This document shows, piece after piece, positions 1 to 6,033 of a stretch of 7,632 nt of DNA (position 1 is its first letter; each line of letters begins with the position of its first letter). A model generated the notes under the pieces. The model saw only the letters and a list, made by a program, of their open reading frames with translations, had not been told where the DNA came from and ran no database searches. The stretch is from Firmicutes bacterium CAG:552 (lineage in GTDB: Bacteria > Bacillota > Clostridia > Christensenellales > Pumilibacteraceae), in the NCBI GenBank assembly GCA_000435495.1, contig FR884021.1, positions 4,764 through 12,395 on the forward strand, read 5' to 3'. Made by a program: the position numbers and the translations under genes.

Positions 1-134
1 GTAATAAAAAAAGTCTTGCCGCCGTTACCGACTTTTATGGCATAAATATCTCTGCCGTTAACGGATTTGCCTATACTCACGGCATTATAATTTTGTCCGA
101 CTATATCGGCTTCGAGCTTATCAAAAGTGTACAT
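1..134 (-). CDS. M14 family zinc carboxypeptidase, N-terminal fragment (cut by window edge)
   Basis: Reading the minus strand from the ATG at 134-132 gives 44 uninterrupted codons to the window edge. The protein begins MYTFDKLEADI and carries the segment SIGKSVNGRDIYAIKVG at about residues 20-36, followed by a GGKTFFI strand. This 'IGkSveGRdIyaikiG' pattern is the usual entry to the catalytic domain of M14 metallocarboxypeptidases, including bacterial enzymes acting on peptidoglycan peptides. The zinc ligands (HxxE and a later His) would lie beyond the window, so activity cannot be judged. No signal peptide is visible at this start, so as read it would be cytoplasmic. The start lies 24 bases after the rlmH stop in the same direction, so it is probably the next gene of the operon. 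The ribosome site is weak (AAAGG, about 3 bases from ATG). The family call rests on one motif. Confidence 0.72.
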   Translation of the reverse strand, partial: MYTFDKLEADIVGQNYNAVSIGKSVNGRDIYAIKVGNGGKTFFI

Positions 135-158
135 ACGCCTTTATATGCCCGCTAACCG

Positions 159-605
159 CTATTTGTGATAAGGCAACCCCTCGGCTATGGTAAACGCCCG
201 ATAAATCTGTTCGAGAGTCATTACCCGCATCAGCATATGCGGAAACGTCATTCGTCCGAACGAAATGCGTTTATCCGCAATCGAACGAACCCTGTCGTCC
301 ACGCCTCGACTTCCGCCTATTACGAAGGTTATCGTGTCACTTTGCAAAAAAGCATTTTTCATCGACGCAGACAACTGTTCGCTGGAAAGCAACTCGCCTC
401 CTATATCCGTAAGAAAAACTTTGCCTTCTATCGCACGTAAAATATCGTCGCTCTCTTTGACGATCTCGTCCGAACCGTCTTTGTCTTTTAGCTCCGTAAC
501 GGTGACTGTCGCAAATCTTTGCAACCGTTTAAGATATTCCGAACATGCGTCCGCAAAAAACTTCTCTTTTAACTTGCCTACAACAACCAACTTTATCTTT
601 TTCAT
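159..605 (-). CDS. rlmH: 23S rRNA (pseudouridine-1915-N3)-methyltransferase RlmH
   Basis: A SPOUT-class methyltransferase that uses S-adenosylmethionine to methylate N3 of pseudouridine 1915 in helix 69 of 23S rRNA, acting on the assembled 70S ribosome. The product is 148 residues, close to the usual 155-159. Visible signatures are the MKKIKLVVVGKLK start, a VFLTDIGGE segment (63-71), the SAM-binding loop FVIGGSRGV (94-102), the knot region ISFGRMTFPHMLMR followed by LEQIYRAF (114-138), and the conserved C-terminus GLPYHK. The ATG at 605-603 overlaps the TGA of the upstream CPBP gene as ATGA. No Shine-Dalgarno sequence precedes it, so translation is probably coupled. The stop is TAG at 161-159. 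Full length and intact, with very high family conservation. Confidence 0.97.
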   Translation of the reverse strand: MKKIKLVVVGKLKEKFFADACSEYLKRLQRFATVTVTELKDKDGSDEIVKESDDILRAIEGKVFLTDIGGELLSSEQLSASMKNAFLQSDTITFVIGGSRGVDDRVRSIADKRISFGRMTFPHMLMRVMTLEQIYRAFTIAEGLPYHK

Positions 606-1600
606 ACCACGTTAAACAGATAGGTTATAAACGTCGAAATAACGGTCATGACTATAGCGCCGATGTAAAATGCTTTCTCTTTTTTTGTGGGTTTGTAAGC
701 GACGCAACAATTTATCGAAGTTACCCGATTGCTTTTTTTGGATATTCTCCATATCCAGACAAGCAGTCCGAAAAATGCGGCGAGAACCACGGCGTACATC
801 GCCGCCGCAACCGCAAAATTACCGGTCAGCACATCGTTAAGCGCATTATAAAAATTACCGCCTACCGCCCATCCGTAATACTCGGCACTTTCCATATATA
901 CGCTAAACGCATTATTCATAAAGTGTATTATCATCGCCGGATACACGGAGCCGCTTTGTAACGTTATAAAAGCAAGTACCGCTCCGAAAACGGCGGTATA
1001 TGCCGACTGCATTATGTACTGGTGAAACAATCCGAACGCTATTCCGACCAACACTATCGTCTTTACTTTTCCGTGAGTTTTACTCATAGCGGTAAGCAAT
1101 CCGCCCCGATTGACGAATTCTTCGCAGACGGCAGGCAAAACTGCCGTCAAAAATATGCTTAAGATAAAGTACGCCGCATTAAAACTTCCCGGCAAAACGG
1201 TATCCGCAGACGACGGCGTATAGCCTAAAATAATCAAAATAATCTGCCAAGCCAAGCTTACGCCGACCGAAACCAACGGCGCCAAAAGTCCGAGTAAAAC
1301 GGCTATAAGGCAAATACGATAATCGGTCTTTCGGTAATTCGACATTTCACACACGCCGGGAAAACCGCCCTCGACCTTTCGGAAATAAAATAACGGAAAA
1401 AGCAAAAGTATAAAAACCTGCACCGGCACGGTAAATATGGCGTCGAGCAGCAAGTTAAGCCATGCTTCATCCATTTCGCTGTCGATAAGAGCAATTTGTA
1501 CGTAATAGCTCACTATCCTCATTACAAGTAACGCAGTCGCTATGACAAAAGCCGCTATCGACACCGCTTTATATCTTCGTCTGATAATTTCCTGATCCAT
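602..1600 (-). CDS. CPBP family intramembrane metalloprotease (second of two)
   Basis: A 332-residue multi-pass membrane protein of the CPBP (CAAX protease and bacteriocin-processing/immunity, Abi) family. All three family motifs are present: EExxxR at E160-E161-R165, FxxxH at F189-H193, and HxxxN at H226-N230. These form the presumed intramembrane metal site. Hydrophobic segments lie at about 14-38, 53-73, 95-128, 142-160, 181-192, 200-230, 262-284 and 311-331. The frame stays open upstream to an ATG at 1684. I chose the ATG at 1600 because AAAGGAG sits 8 bases before it and the longer version would overlap the preceding gene by 61 bases. The TGA overlaps the rlmH start by 4 bases. The substrate is unknown; bacterial CPBP proteins include prenyl-protein-type proteases, bacteriocin self-immunity proteins and regulators, so no pathway is assigned. 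The gene is intact and clearly distinct in sequence from the adjacent CPBP gene. Confidence 0.9.
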   Translation of the reverse strand: MDQEIIRRRYKAVSIAAFVIATALLVMRIVSYYVQIALIDSEMDEAWLNLLLDAIFTVPVQVFILLLFPLFYFRKVEGGFPGVCEMSNYRKTDYRICLIAVLLGLLAPLVSVGVSLAWQIILIILGYTPSSADTVLPGSFNAAYFILSIFLTAVLPAVCEEFVNRGGLLTAMSKTHGKVKTIVLVGIAFGLFHQYIMQSAYTAVFGAVLAFITLQSGSVYPAMIIHFMNNAFSVYMESAEYYGWAVGGNFYNALNDVLTGNFAVAAAMYAVVLAAFFGLLVWIWRISKKSNRVTSINCCVAYKPTKKEKAFYIGAIVMTVISTFITYLFNVV

Positions 1601-1608
1601 CTGATCTA

Positions 1609-1615
1609 CTCCTTT
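1609..1615 (-). promoter_or_regulatory. Ribosome binding site that sets the start of the second CPBP gene
   Basis: AAAGGAG on the minus strand, 8 bases upstream of the ATG at 1600-1598. It lies in the 23-base gap after the stop of the preceding CPBP gene (TGA at 1626-1624). This placement supports ATG-1600 over the upstream in-frame ATG at 1684. Confidence 0.85.
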
Positions 1616-1623
1616 TTCCCCCG

Positions 1624-2769
1624 TCAAGTCAATCCCGCTGCCTCTATAGCAAACGTCACCGCCCACAAAATACAGGTCATCCACAAATATATTTTTAACG
1701 CAGCATTTCTAAACGATTCTTTTCGTCGCAACTCTTTGTCCGTGTATTCCTTAATAAGCATCTCCTGATAGGCGTGTCTGCTTATACGTTTCGGTTCGCC
1801 GGTTTGCGTATCGAAGCCGATTATTACCGTTTCGATAGGCGAAACGTTAGGCACTTCATTTATGTCATATATCGGTTTTCTGCTACGTTCGTCTATCCAC
1901 AGCAGAGTATCTTCCTTGCGATCGAACTTTTCGGGACATAACCTTTTTTCTCTTTTCCCGACTACCTGCGTTACAAACATAATAACGGTTATAGCAACCA
2001 CCGGCGCAACCACGACAAGCAAAATAAAACGAAGAGCGTTTCCTTCTATGCCTGCGTAAAATGCGTCCGCTGCTTTGCCTACTTTTGTTACCGATACGAG
2101 TATAGCTAAAAGATTGCTGACAGAATGCACTATCATTCCCGCAACTACCGAACCGAATCGCATTACCGTTACGGCAGCCACGAACCCCAAAATAAACTGA
2201 TATACCGTTTGATGCGGATTAGTGTGCATCAACATGAAACACGTTGCGCTCATAAGACTGCAAGATACTACGCTTCGTTTTTCACTCATTCCGCTAAGCA
2301 ATGCGTCCCGGAAAACAAGTTCTTCACCGATGGGCGCCGCTATGGTAGTACACACAAAAACCAAAATCAATTCGGGAACGCTGCCCATACTAAGTTCGCT
2401 ACTCGATACGACATGGAATTTCTCCAGCAATAATTCCCACCCGTACGCCGGACCTATACAACCGAAAAAAGTCACGATGGCAATAATTACGGATACGCAG
2501 ACTGCCAAAAAAGAGATTTTGTTGCGTATTTCGTATACAGTGCGCACCTTACGACTTTTTTTGAACGACAAGTAGCTACCGATATACGCCGCCTGAAACA
2601 AAAGCATCAAAACGTATTCAGTTATCGACCGAAGCATATCGTCGCCGGCAAACACAACGGAAATCACGGATAGCAAAATCGATCCGATAACGTTTAGCCC
2701 CATTACGATTAAAAACGCCGTAAGCATCAAACCGGAGCTTTCTCCAAAGCTTATTTTGCGACGTTTCAT
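1624..2769 (-). CDS. CPBP family intramembrane metalloprotease with extended C-terminal tail (first of two)
   Basis: A 381-residue polytopic membrane protein. The family motifs are intact: EExxxR at E149-E150-R154 (GEELVFRDALL), FxxxH at F178-H182, and HxxxN at H215-N219. Hydrophobic stretches lie at about 14-41, 51-68, 86-106, 131-146, 168-182, 188-228 and 246-270. Unlike typical CPBP proteins, it continues after the core with a charged, probably cytosolic segment of about 85 residues (272-355), rich in Arg, Lys, Glu and Asp. It ends in one more hydrophobic helix (about 356-379). The ATG at 2769-2767 overlaps the walJ stop by one base (TAATG). A strong GGAGG (2781-2777) sits 7 bases upstream inside walJ, so it is co-transcribed and partly coupled. 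Proteolytic activity is inferred from the motifs; the substrate is unknown. Confidence 0.9.
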   Translation of the reverse strand: MKRRKISFGESSGLMLTAFLIVMGLNVIGSILLSVISVVFAGDDMLRSITEYVLMLLFQAAYIGSYLSFKKSRKVRTVYEIRNKISFLAVCVSVIIAIVTFFGCIGPAYGWELLLEKFHVVSSSELSMGSVPELILVFVCTTIAAPIGEELVFRDALLSGMSEKRSVVSCSLMSATCFMLMHTNPHQTVYQFILGFVAAVTVMRFGSVVAGMIVHSVSNLLAILVSVTKVGKAADAFYAGIEGNALRFILLVVVAPVVAITVIMFVTQVVGKREKRLCPEKFDRKEDTLLWIDERSRKPIYDINEVPNVSPIETVIIGFDTQTGEPKRISRHAYQEMLIKEYTDKELRRKESFRNAALKIYLWMTCILWAVTFAIEAAGLT

Positions 2770-3533
2770 TATGTAACCTCCATTACCGAACTCAAGCGGT
2801 CCTGCAAAGCGACGCTTACCGGAATAGCGTATCCTGCCTCGTTAAGCGCCTTGCGAGTAGTCTCCAACGCAAGTTCCGGCGTATTGTTTTCCTGAGACAA
2901 GTGTCCGAGCATTATGGCCCTGCATCCGCTTTCTGCCGCAAACAACGAAGCCTTTGCGCTGTCCGAGTTGCTTAAATGCCCGTACCGAGAGGAAATTCTA
3001 TTTTTCAACGCTTGCGAGTATTTGTCGGTGCGTTTAAGTATATCTTCGTCGTAATTGGACTCTATAAACAATGCGTCCGAGCCCTCGATTTGCTTTGCCT
3101 GCGATTGCGTAAACACTCCGAGGTCGGTCATTACGCTGAGCTTTCTGCCACCGTTATAAAAACTGTATCCCACGCACGGAACGTCGTGACTTACTCTAAA
3201 CGGCGAAACGGTAATATCCCCCAGATAGAAATCTCCGTCAAACGCCGTTACTTCCGCCCCGCCCATAACTATATCCTTTACCTTATCGTAACAACCGCCG
3301 AAGCAGTAAACCGACGGAGAATACTTACGAACGAAAGATGCGAGACCTGACACGTGGTCGCTGTGCGTATGAGTTATAAGCAAATTTATTTTGCCTCCGC
3401 CAAACTTGCCGAGTCCTCGCTCTATTCTCTTTAAACTAATGCCCGCATCGATGATTACCGTAGTGTTTTCCGAAGAGAGGTACAAGCAGTTTCCTCTGCT
3501 GCCGCTTGCCAAACTGCAAAATCTGAGGCTCAT
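2769..3533 (-). CDS. walJ: MBL-fold metallohydrolase of the WalJ/YycJ family
   Basis: A 254-residue cytosolic metallo-beta-lactamase-fold protein matching WalJ (YycJ). In Bacillus this is encoded in the walRK cell-wall two-component operon and is linked to coordinating cell division with replication; it is probably a nuclease-type hydrolase. It opens with FCSLASGSRGNCLYL, typical of the family. The metal-binding HxHxDH motif is at H55-H57-D59-H60 (LLITHTHSDH). Further metal-site candidates are H116 (RVSHD), D137 (VMTDLG) and H211 (GHLSQENNTPELA); IESNYDEDIL (157-166) and YGHLSN (184-189) are family blocks. Length is close to the Bacillus protein. The ATG overlaps the stop of the zinc-ribbon gene by 4 bases (ATGA) with only a poor ribosome site, so translation is likely coupled. 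No walR or walK is in the window, so the gene is separated here from its usual regulators. Confidence 0.93.
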   Translation of the reverse strand: MSLRFCSLASGSRGNCLYLSSENTTVIIDAGISLKRIERGLGKFGGGKINLLITHTHSDHVSGLASFVRKYSPSVYCFGGCYDKVKDIVMGGAEVTAFDGDFYLGDITVSPFRVSHDVPCVGYSFYNGGRKLSVMTDLGVFTQSQAKQIEGSDALFIESNYDEDILKRTDKYSQALKNRISSRYGHLSNSDSAKASLFAAESGCRAIMLGHLSQENNTPELALETTRKALNEAGYAIPVSVALQDRLSSVMEVT

Positions 3534-3727
3534 TTACCGCAACCACCGCAATGCGAGCAATTACCGTCGCAATGCTCCTTTTTTGCGCAATTTACAATAA
3601 GTTTTCCGCTGTATACTTGTTCCGTTTTGCCGCCGCAATGAGGGCATGGCGGATAATTTCCGTCCGCTTTAACGAGTTCTTCGTTAACGAATCCGCAGCG
3701 AGTACATTTTAATTCCAATAACGGCAT
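3530..3727 (-). CDS. Small Cys-rich zinc-ribbon protein, FmdB-like
   Basis: A 65-residue protein with nine cysteines. The N-terminal part has two CxxC pairs (C8-C11 and C28-C31: KCTRCG and PCPHCGG), which would form a zinc ribbon of the FmdB / 'putative regulatory protein' type. The C-terminal tail has a second cluster, C47, C53, C57, C60 and C63 (CAKKEHCDGNCSHCGGCG), which could bind another metal or a cofactor. The start is ATG at 3727-3725, preceded by GGAGGAG. The frame is open upstream to 3805, but that stretch contains the promoter, so the longer version is not supported. It is the first gene of the operon and overlaps walJ by 4 bases. The molecular role is unknown; the domain call is an inference from Cys spacing and start sequence. 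Confidence 0.85.
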   Translation of the reverse strand: MPLLELKCTRCGFVNEELVKADGNYPPCPHCGGKTEQVYSGKLIVNCAKKEHCDGNCSHCGGCGK

Positions 3728-3743
3728 AATCTCCTCCGAGTAA

Positions 3744-3772
3744 AATATAACACAAACGGCGGTATTTGTCAA
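3744..3772 (-). promoter_or_regulatory. Sigma A-type promoter of the zinc-ribbon - walJ - CPBP - rlmH operon
   Basis: On the minus strand: -35 TTGACA (3772-3767, perfect), a 17-base spacer, and -10 TATATT (3749-3744, five of six), preceded by an extended -10 TG (TGTTATATT). Transcription would begin near 3737-3735. That leaves a leader of only about 9-11 bases before the ATG at 3727, so the GGAGG would lie at the very 5' end of the mRNA. Confidence 0.85.
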
Positions 3773-3781
3773 TAACCGCCG
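3757..3781. promoter_or_regulatory. Inverted repeat over the -35 element, possible operator
   Basis: A perfect 7-bp inverted repeat, CGGCGGT (3757-3763) and ACCGCCG (3775-3781), with an 11-base centre that contains most of the -35 hexamer. Its symmetry and placement fit a binding site for a dimeric repressor controlling the operon. No regulator gene is visible nearby, and chance cannot be excluded in GGCGG-rich sequence. Confidence 0.4.
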
Positions 3782-3905
3782 CCGTCCGAGCGCTATAAAT
3801 CTCAATTTTTGCGTACCGCCGCTTTTCTATCGTCAGTTAACGTTGACAATCGCTTTGCAACCAAACAAAAACGAAAAATTTTCATATTTAGGTATTTAAA
3901 TCCGC

Positions 3906-3961
3906 TTTATGCTCTTTTGTCTTTACTGTAGCGTTGAGTCAAAAAGTCAAAAGAGCATAAA
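3906..3961. repeat. Long inverted repeat (stem-loop) downstream of ypeB
   Basis: Arms 3906-3924 and 3943-3961 pair over 19 positions with one T-T mismatch. The outer 14 bp (TTTATGCTCTTTTG against CAAAAGAGCATAAA) is perfect. The loop is 18 bases and includes a small palindrome, TTGAGTCAA (3934-3942). It lies 73 bases after the ypeB stop and upstream of the next operon's promoter, so it may mark the 3' end of the sporulation transcript. The stem is AT-rich and no T-run follows it in the direction of ypeB transcription (GCGGATTTAAATACC follows), so a classic intrinsic terminator is not shown. It could instead be a processing or stabilising hairpin, a protein site, or a small repeat element. Confidence 0.6.
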
Positions 3962-4034
3962 ATTATTTTACCCAAAGACTACCCCTATCTTAAAACAGGT
4001 TATATACATTCGTCTCAGCAAAGTCCAATTTGAT

Positions 4035-5342
4035 TTATATAACCATTCTGCCTTGTCCGGGCAAATCTACCGTTTGCATTATTTCCGCTTCTTCTCCGTC
4101 GTTAGCATCGATATAAACGAAATACGTTGCCCCCTTATACGCTGCGGTAACTTCGTAACAAAGCCGCTCCGTTCTGCCATCGGGAATTAGAGCAAGTCTT
4201 ACGTTTTTTACGGTAAGAATAGGGGATGTTCGGGAAACCGCCTCGCTTGCCGTAAGCACGGGCTTAAGTTCGCTCTCTTCATGCGTTCGAGAGTAGCCGG
4301 TTGCCTCTACGCCGCCGAACTCTCCCGCCGAATTTACCTTGACTTTTATAAGATTCGTGTAGCAAATTACACCGCTTTCCATGCCGGCAAAATTGACTAC
4401 CGCCTCGCCGTCGACTTGGTTATACCATACCGGAACGAACGAAGCGTATCCTAATTTTCGGGCATATTCGCTCGCTTTTTTTATGGCAAAATTCTCATCT
4501 ATGTCCGACATGTCTTTGTCCGTAAGCACGTTTGCGAGAAGTATCAAGCCGCCTTTTTTACTTATCTCTACAAAAGCGTCTTTACCATCGTAATTGCAAG
4601 AAAATATAAAGCTTTGCGGTTCGTCACCCTCGCCTATTATCGTCGGATCGAGGAAGCCGTAATCGATAGCCGCCTTTTTTGCCTCATCCGCACCTATTTC
4701 TTTAAGAGATTCGAGTGCGCCGAAAGATTTCTTTTGCTCTGCGTCCGAATACGGACCGTCGTATATGAGCGATGGATATTCGTCATCGGGTTCACTGTCT
4801 TTTTCTTTAAAATCGAACGACAGTAACTCACTATCCCCGACGTGATTTATAATCAAGAAATCTTCTTTTACCTTGGCAAGTATATTGTCTATTCTTTCCT
4901 TTAACTGCGTTGCCGCCGCAAGCAGATTTTCCGCCTGCGCTCTGTATTCGGTCAAATCTTTTCCCCTCAACGCAGCTGCGGTAAGACTATACGACCAGTC
5001 CTCGAGCTGATTGAGAAATTTAACTGTTTTTACGGTATTTTCTCTCTTTATCGGCAACCTTCCCAGTGAATCCAACGCCTCCGATGCCGCCCTGTGATTT
5101 TGAGCAGCCAGAATGCCGCTTTCCGCATCGGACGCACTTACCATAATTTTTGCAAGATTGCTTTCGACCGTGTTTATTCCTTCGCGCATGGCGTAAAAAT
5201 TGCTTTGATATCCACTCTCCAACTCCGTAAGAGTTTTAGAATGATTTTTTTTGATATAAAATAGCCCCGTCAATAAACTTGCGATTAAAACAACCGCCGC
5301 AAGCGACACGGCAACGGTTACATATTTCCCTCTTCTCGTCAT
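4035..5342 (-). CDS. ypeB: Germination protein YpeB
   Basis: A 435-residue forespore membrane protein that in Bacillus is needed for SleB to accumulate and stay properly held in the dormant spore. It has one N-terminal membrane anchor (about residues 8-30) after a basic start (MTRRGKY). An alpha-helical region follows (about 35-165), then the YpeB signature YPSLIYDGPYSD (189-200) and repeated PepSY-like domains (about 210-275, 280-350 and 362-426). Length compares well with the 450 residues of the Bacillus protein. I chose ATG at 5342 because GGAGG (5354-5350) lies 7 bases upstream; a longer in-frame TTG version from 5369 would overlap sleB and lacks a ribosome site. It starts 16 bases after the sleB stop, the usual sleB-ypeB pairing, and ends with TAA at 4037-4035. 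Confidence 0.95.
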   Translation of the reverse strand: MTRRGKYVTVAVSLAAVVLIASLLTGLFYIKKNHSKTLTELESGYQSNFYAMREGINTVESNLAKIMVSASDAESGILAAQNHRAASEALDSLGRLPIKRENTVKTVKFLNQLEDWSYSLTAAALRGKDLTEYRAQAENLLAAATQLKERIDNILAKVKEDFLIINHVGDSELLSFDFKEKDSEPDDEYPSLIYDGPYSDAEQKKSFGALESLKEIGADEAKKAAIDYGFLDPTIIGEGDEPQSFIFSCNYDGKDAFVEISKKGGLILLANVLTDKDMSDIDENFAIKKASEYARKLGYASFVPVWYNQVDGEAVVNFAGMESGVICYTNLIKVKVNSAGEFGGVEATGYSRTHEESELKPVLTASEAVSRTSPILTVKNVRLALIPDGRTERLCYEVTAAYKGATYFVYIDANDGEEAEIMQTVDLPGQGRMVI

Positions 5343-5358
5343 AAATCTGCCTCCTTCG

Positions 5359-6021
5359 TTATTTCGCAAAAGAATGTCTGCCTATCTTTAAAGTAACCTT
5401 CAGACTCCATATCCACTTGCTCGTTGCGGTCGCCGGATTGTAATAGTACAGACACCCGCCCGTAGGATCCCAACCGTTTAATGCGTCTCTCGCCGCCTTA
5501 TAAGCAGTTTCGTTGGGGGTGTAGTTTATTTGCCCGTCGCTTACGCACGTAAACGCCCCGTTTTGATATATTACGCCGGAAATCGAATTCGGGAACGAAG
5601 ACGACTTGACTCGGTTAAGAACCACTGCGGCTATAGCAACCTGCCCGGTATACGGCTCTCCTCTCGCTTCGGCGTACACGCACCGAGCCAGCAAATTCAA
5701 ATCGCTGTTACTTATACTCGACGAAGACGAAGCGGAAAGCTTTATGCCCATAGCCGCCTCTGTTGCAGGTCCGACCTTGCCGTCGACCACCAGTCCGTTT
5801 TTACGCTGAAAATACTTGACTGCCGCAGTCGTTTTGCTGCCCCAGATACCGTCGACCTTTCCGCTGTAATACCCCCAGTTAAGCAGTCTCGTTTGCACCG
5901 TCCGGATATTTGCGGAAGTATCGCCTTTGCTGATATGCGCCGCATACGCCCGTTGCGGACAAAAACCTAACGCCGTTATAATCAGCACAACCACAAGCAA
6001 AATAGCCGTTTTGTTTTTCAA
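5359..6021 (-). CDS. sleB: Spore cortex-lytic enzyme SleB
   Basis: A 220-residue secreted lytic transglycosylase that cleaves muramic-delta-lactam-containing cortex peptidoglycan during germination. The signal peptide covers about residues 1-27 (hydrophobic 6-20, probable cut after AYA). It is followed by a peptidoglycan-binding type 1 domain (about 30-92: VQTRLLNWGYYSGKVDGIWG, then FQRKNGLVVDGKVGPAT), a Ser-rich linker (95-106), and a SleB/CwlJ Hydrolase_2 catalytic domain (107-220). The expected catalytic glutamate is E118 in VYAEARGEPYTGQVAIAAV. The C-terminal block WIWSLKVTLKIGRHSFAK is typical. The start is TTG at 6021-6019 with GGGAGG 6 bases upstream, overlapping the spoIIR stop; no nearby ATG is usable. 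Only 12 bases separate it from spoIIR, so co-transcription is likely. Confidence 0.96.
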   Translation of the reverse strand: MKNKTAILLVVVLIITALGFCPQRAYAAHISKGDTSANIRTVQTRLLNWGYYSGKVDGIWGSKTTAAVKYFQRKNGLVVDGKVGPATEAAMGIKLSASSSSSISNSDLNLLARCVYAEARGEPYTGQVAIAAVVLNRVKSSSFPNSISGVIYQNGAFTCVSDGQINYTPNETAYKAARDALNGWDPTGGCLYYYNPATATSKWIWSLKVTLKIGRHSFAK

Positions 6022-6027
6022 TAGAAT

Positions 6028-6033
6028 CCTCCC
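6028..6033 (-). promoter_or_regulatory. Ribosome binding site supporting the TTG start of sleB
   Basis: GGGAGG on the minus strand lies directly after the spoIIR stop codon (TAA, 6036-6034) and 6 bases before TTG 6021-6019. It fixes the non-ATG start and shows that spoIIR and sleB are closely packed. Confidence 0.85.

Noticed and set aside
159..180. 3' end of rlmH as an SCC-type integration site
   Set aside because: The last codons resemble the staphylococcal attachment region because the protein is conserved. No second copy, element or recombinase gene is seen.
545..961. Plus-strand open frame opposite the CPBP and rlmH genes
   Set aside because: It lies antisense to well-supported genes, has no ribosome site and shows no recognisable domain. 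The same applies to the plus-strand frames at 2125-2575, 2976-3350 and 5530-5970.
602..1684. Longer version of the second CPBP gene starting at ATG-1684
   Set aside because: It would overlap the preceding gene by 61 bases and lacks a ribosome site. ATG-1600 has AAAGGAG 8 bases upstream.
3728..3805. N-terminal extension of the zinc-ribbon protein to 3805
   Set aside because: The stretch contains a near-consensus promoter, and GGAGGAG directly precedes ATG-3727, where the zinc-ribbon sequence begins.
3909..4190. Plus-strand open frame crossing the hairpin and the ypeB 3' end
   Set aside because: It begins inside the inverted repeat and then runs antisense to ypeB. Composition is not protein-like and there is no ribosome site.
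5343..5369. TTG start for ypeB at 5369
   Set aside because: It would overlap sleB, and the GGAGG lies inside this extension, ideally placed for ATG-5342.
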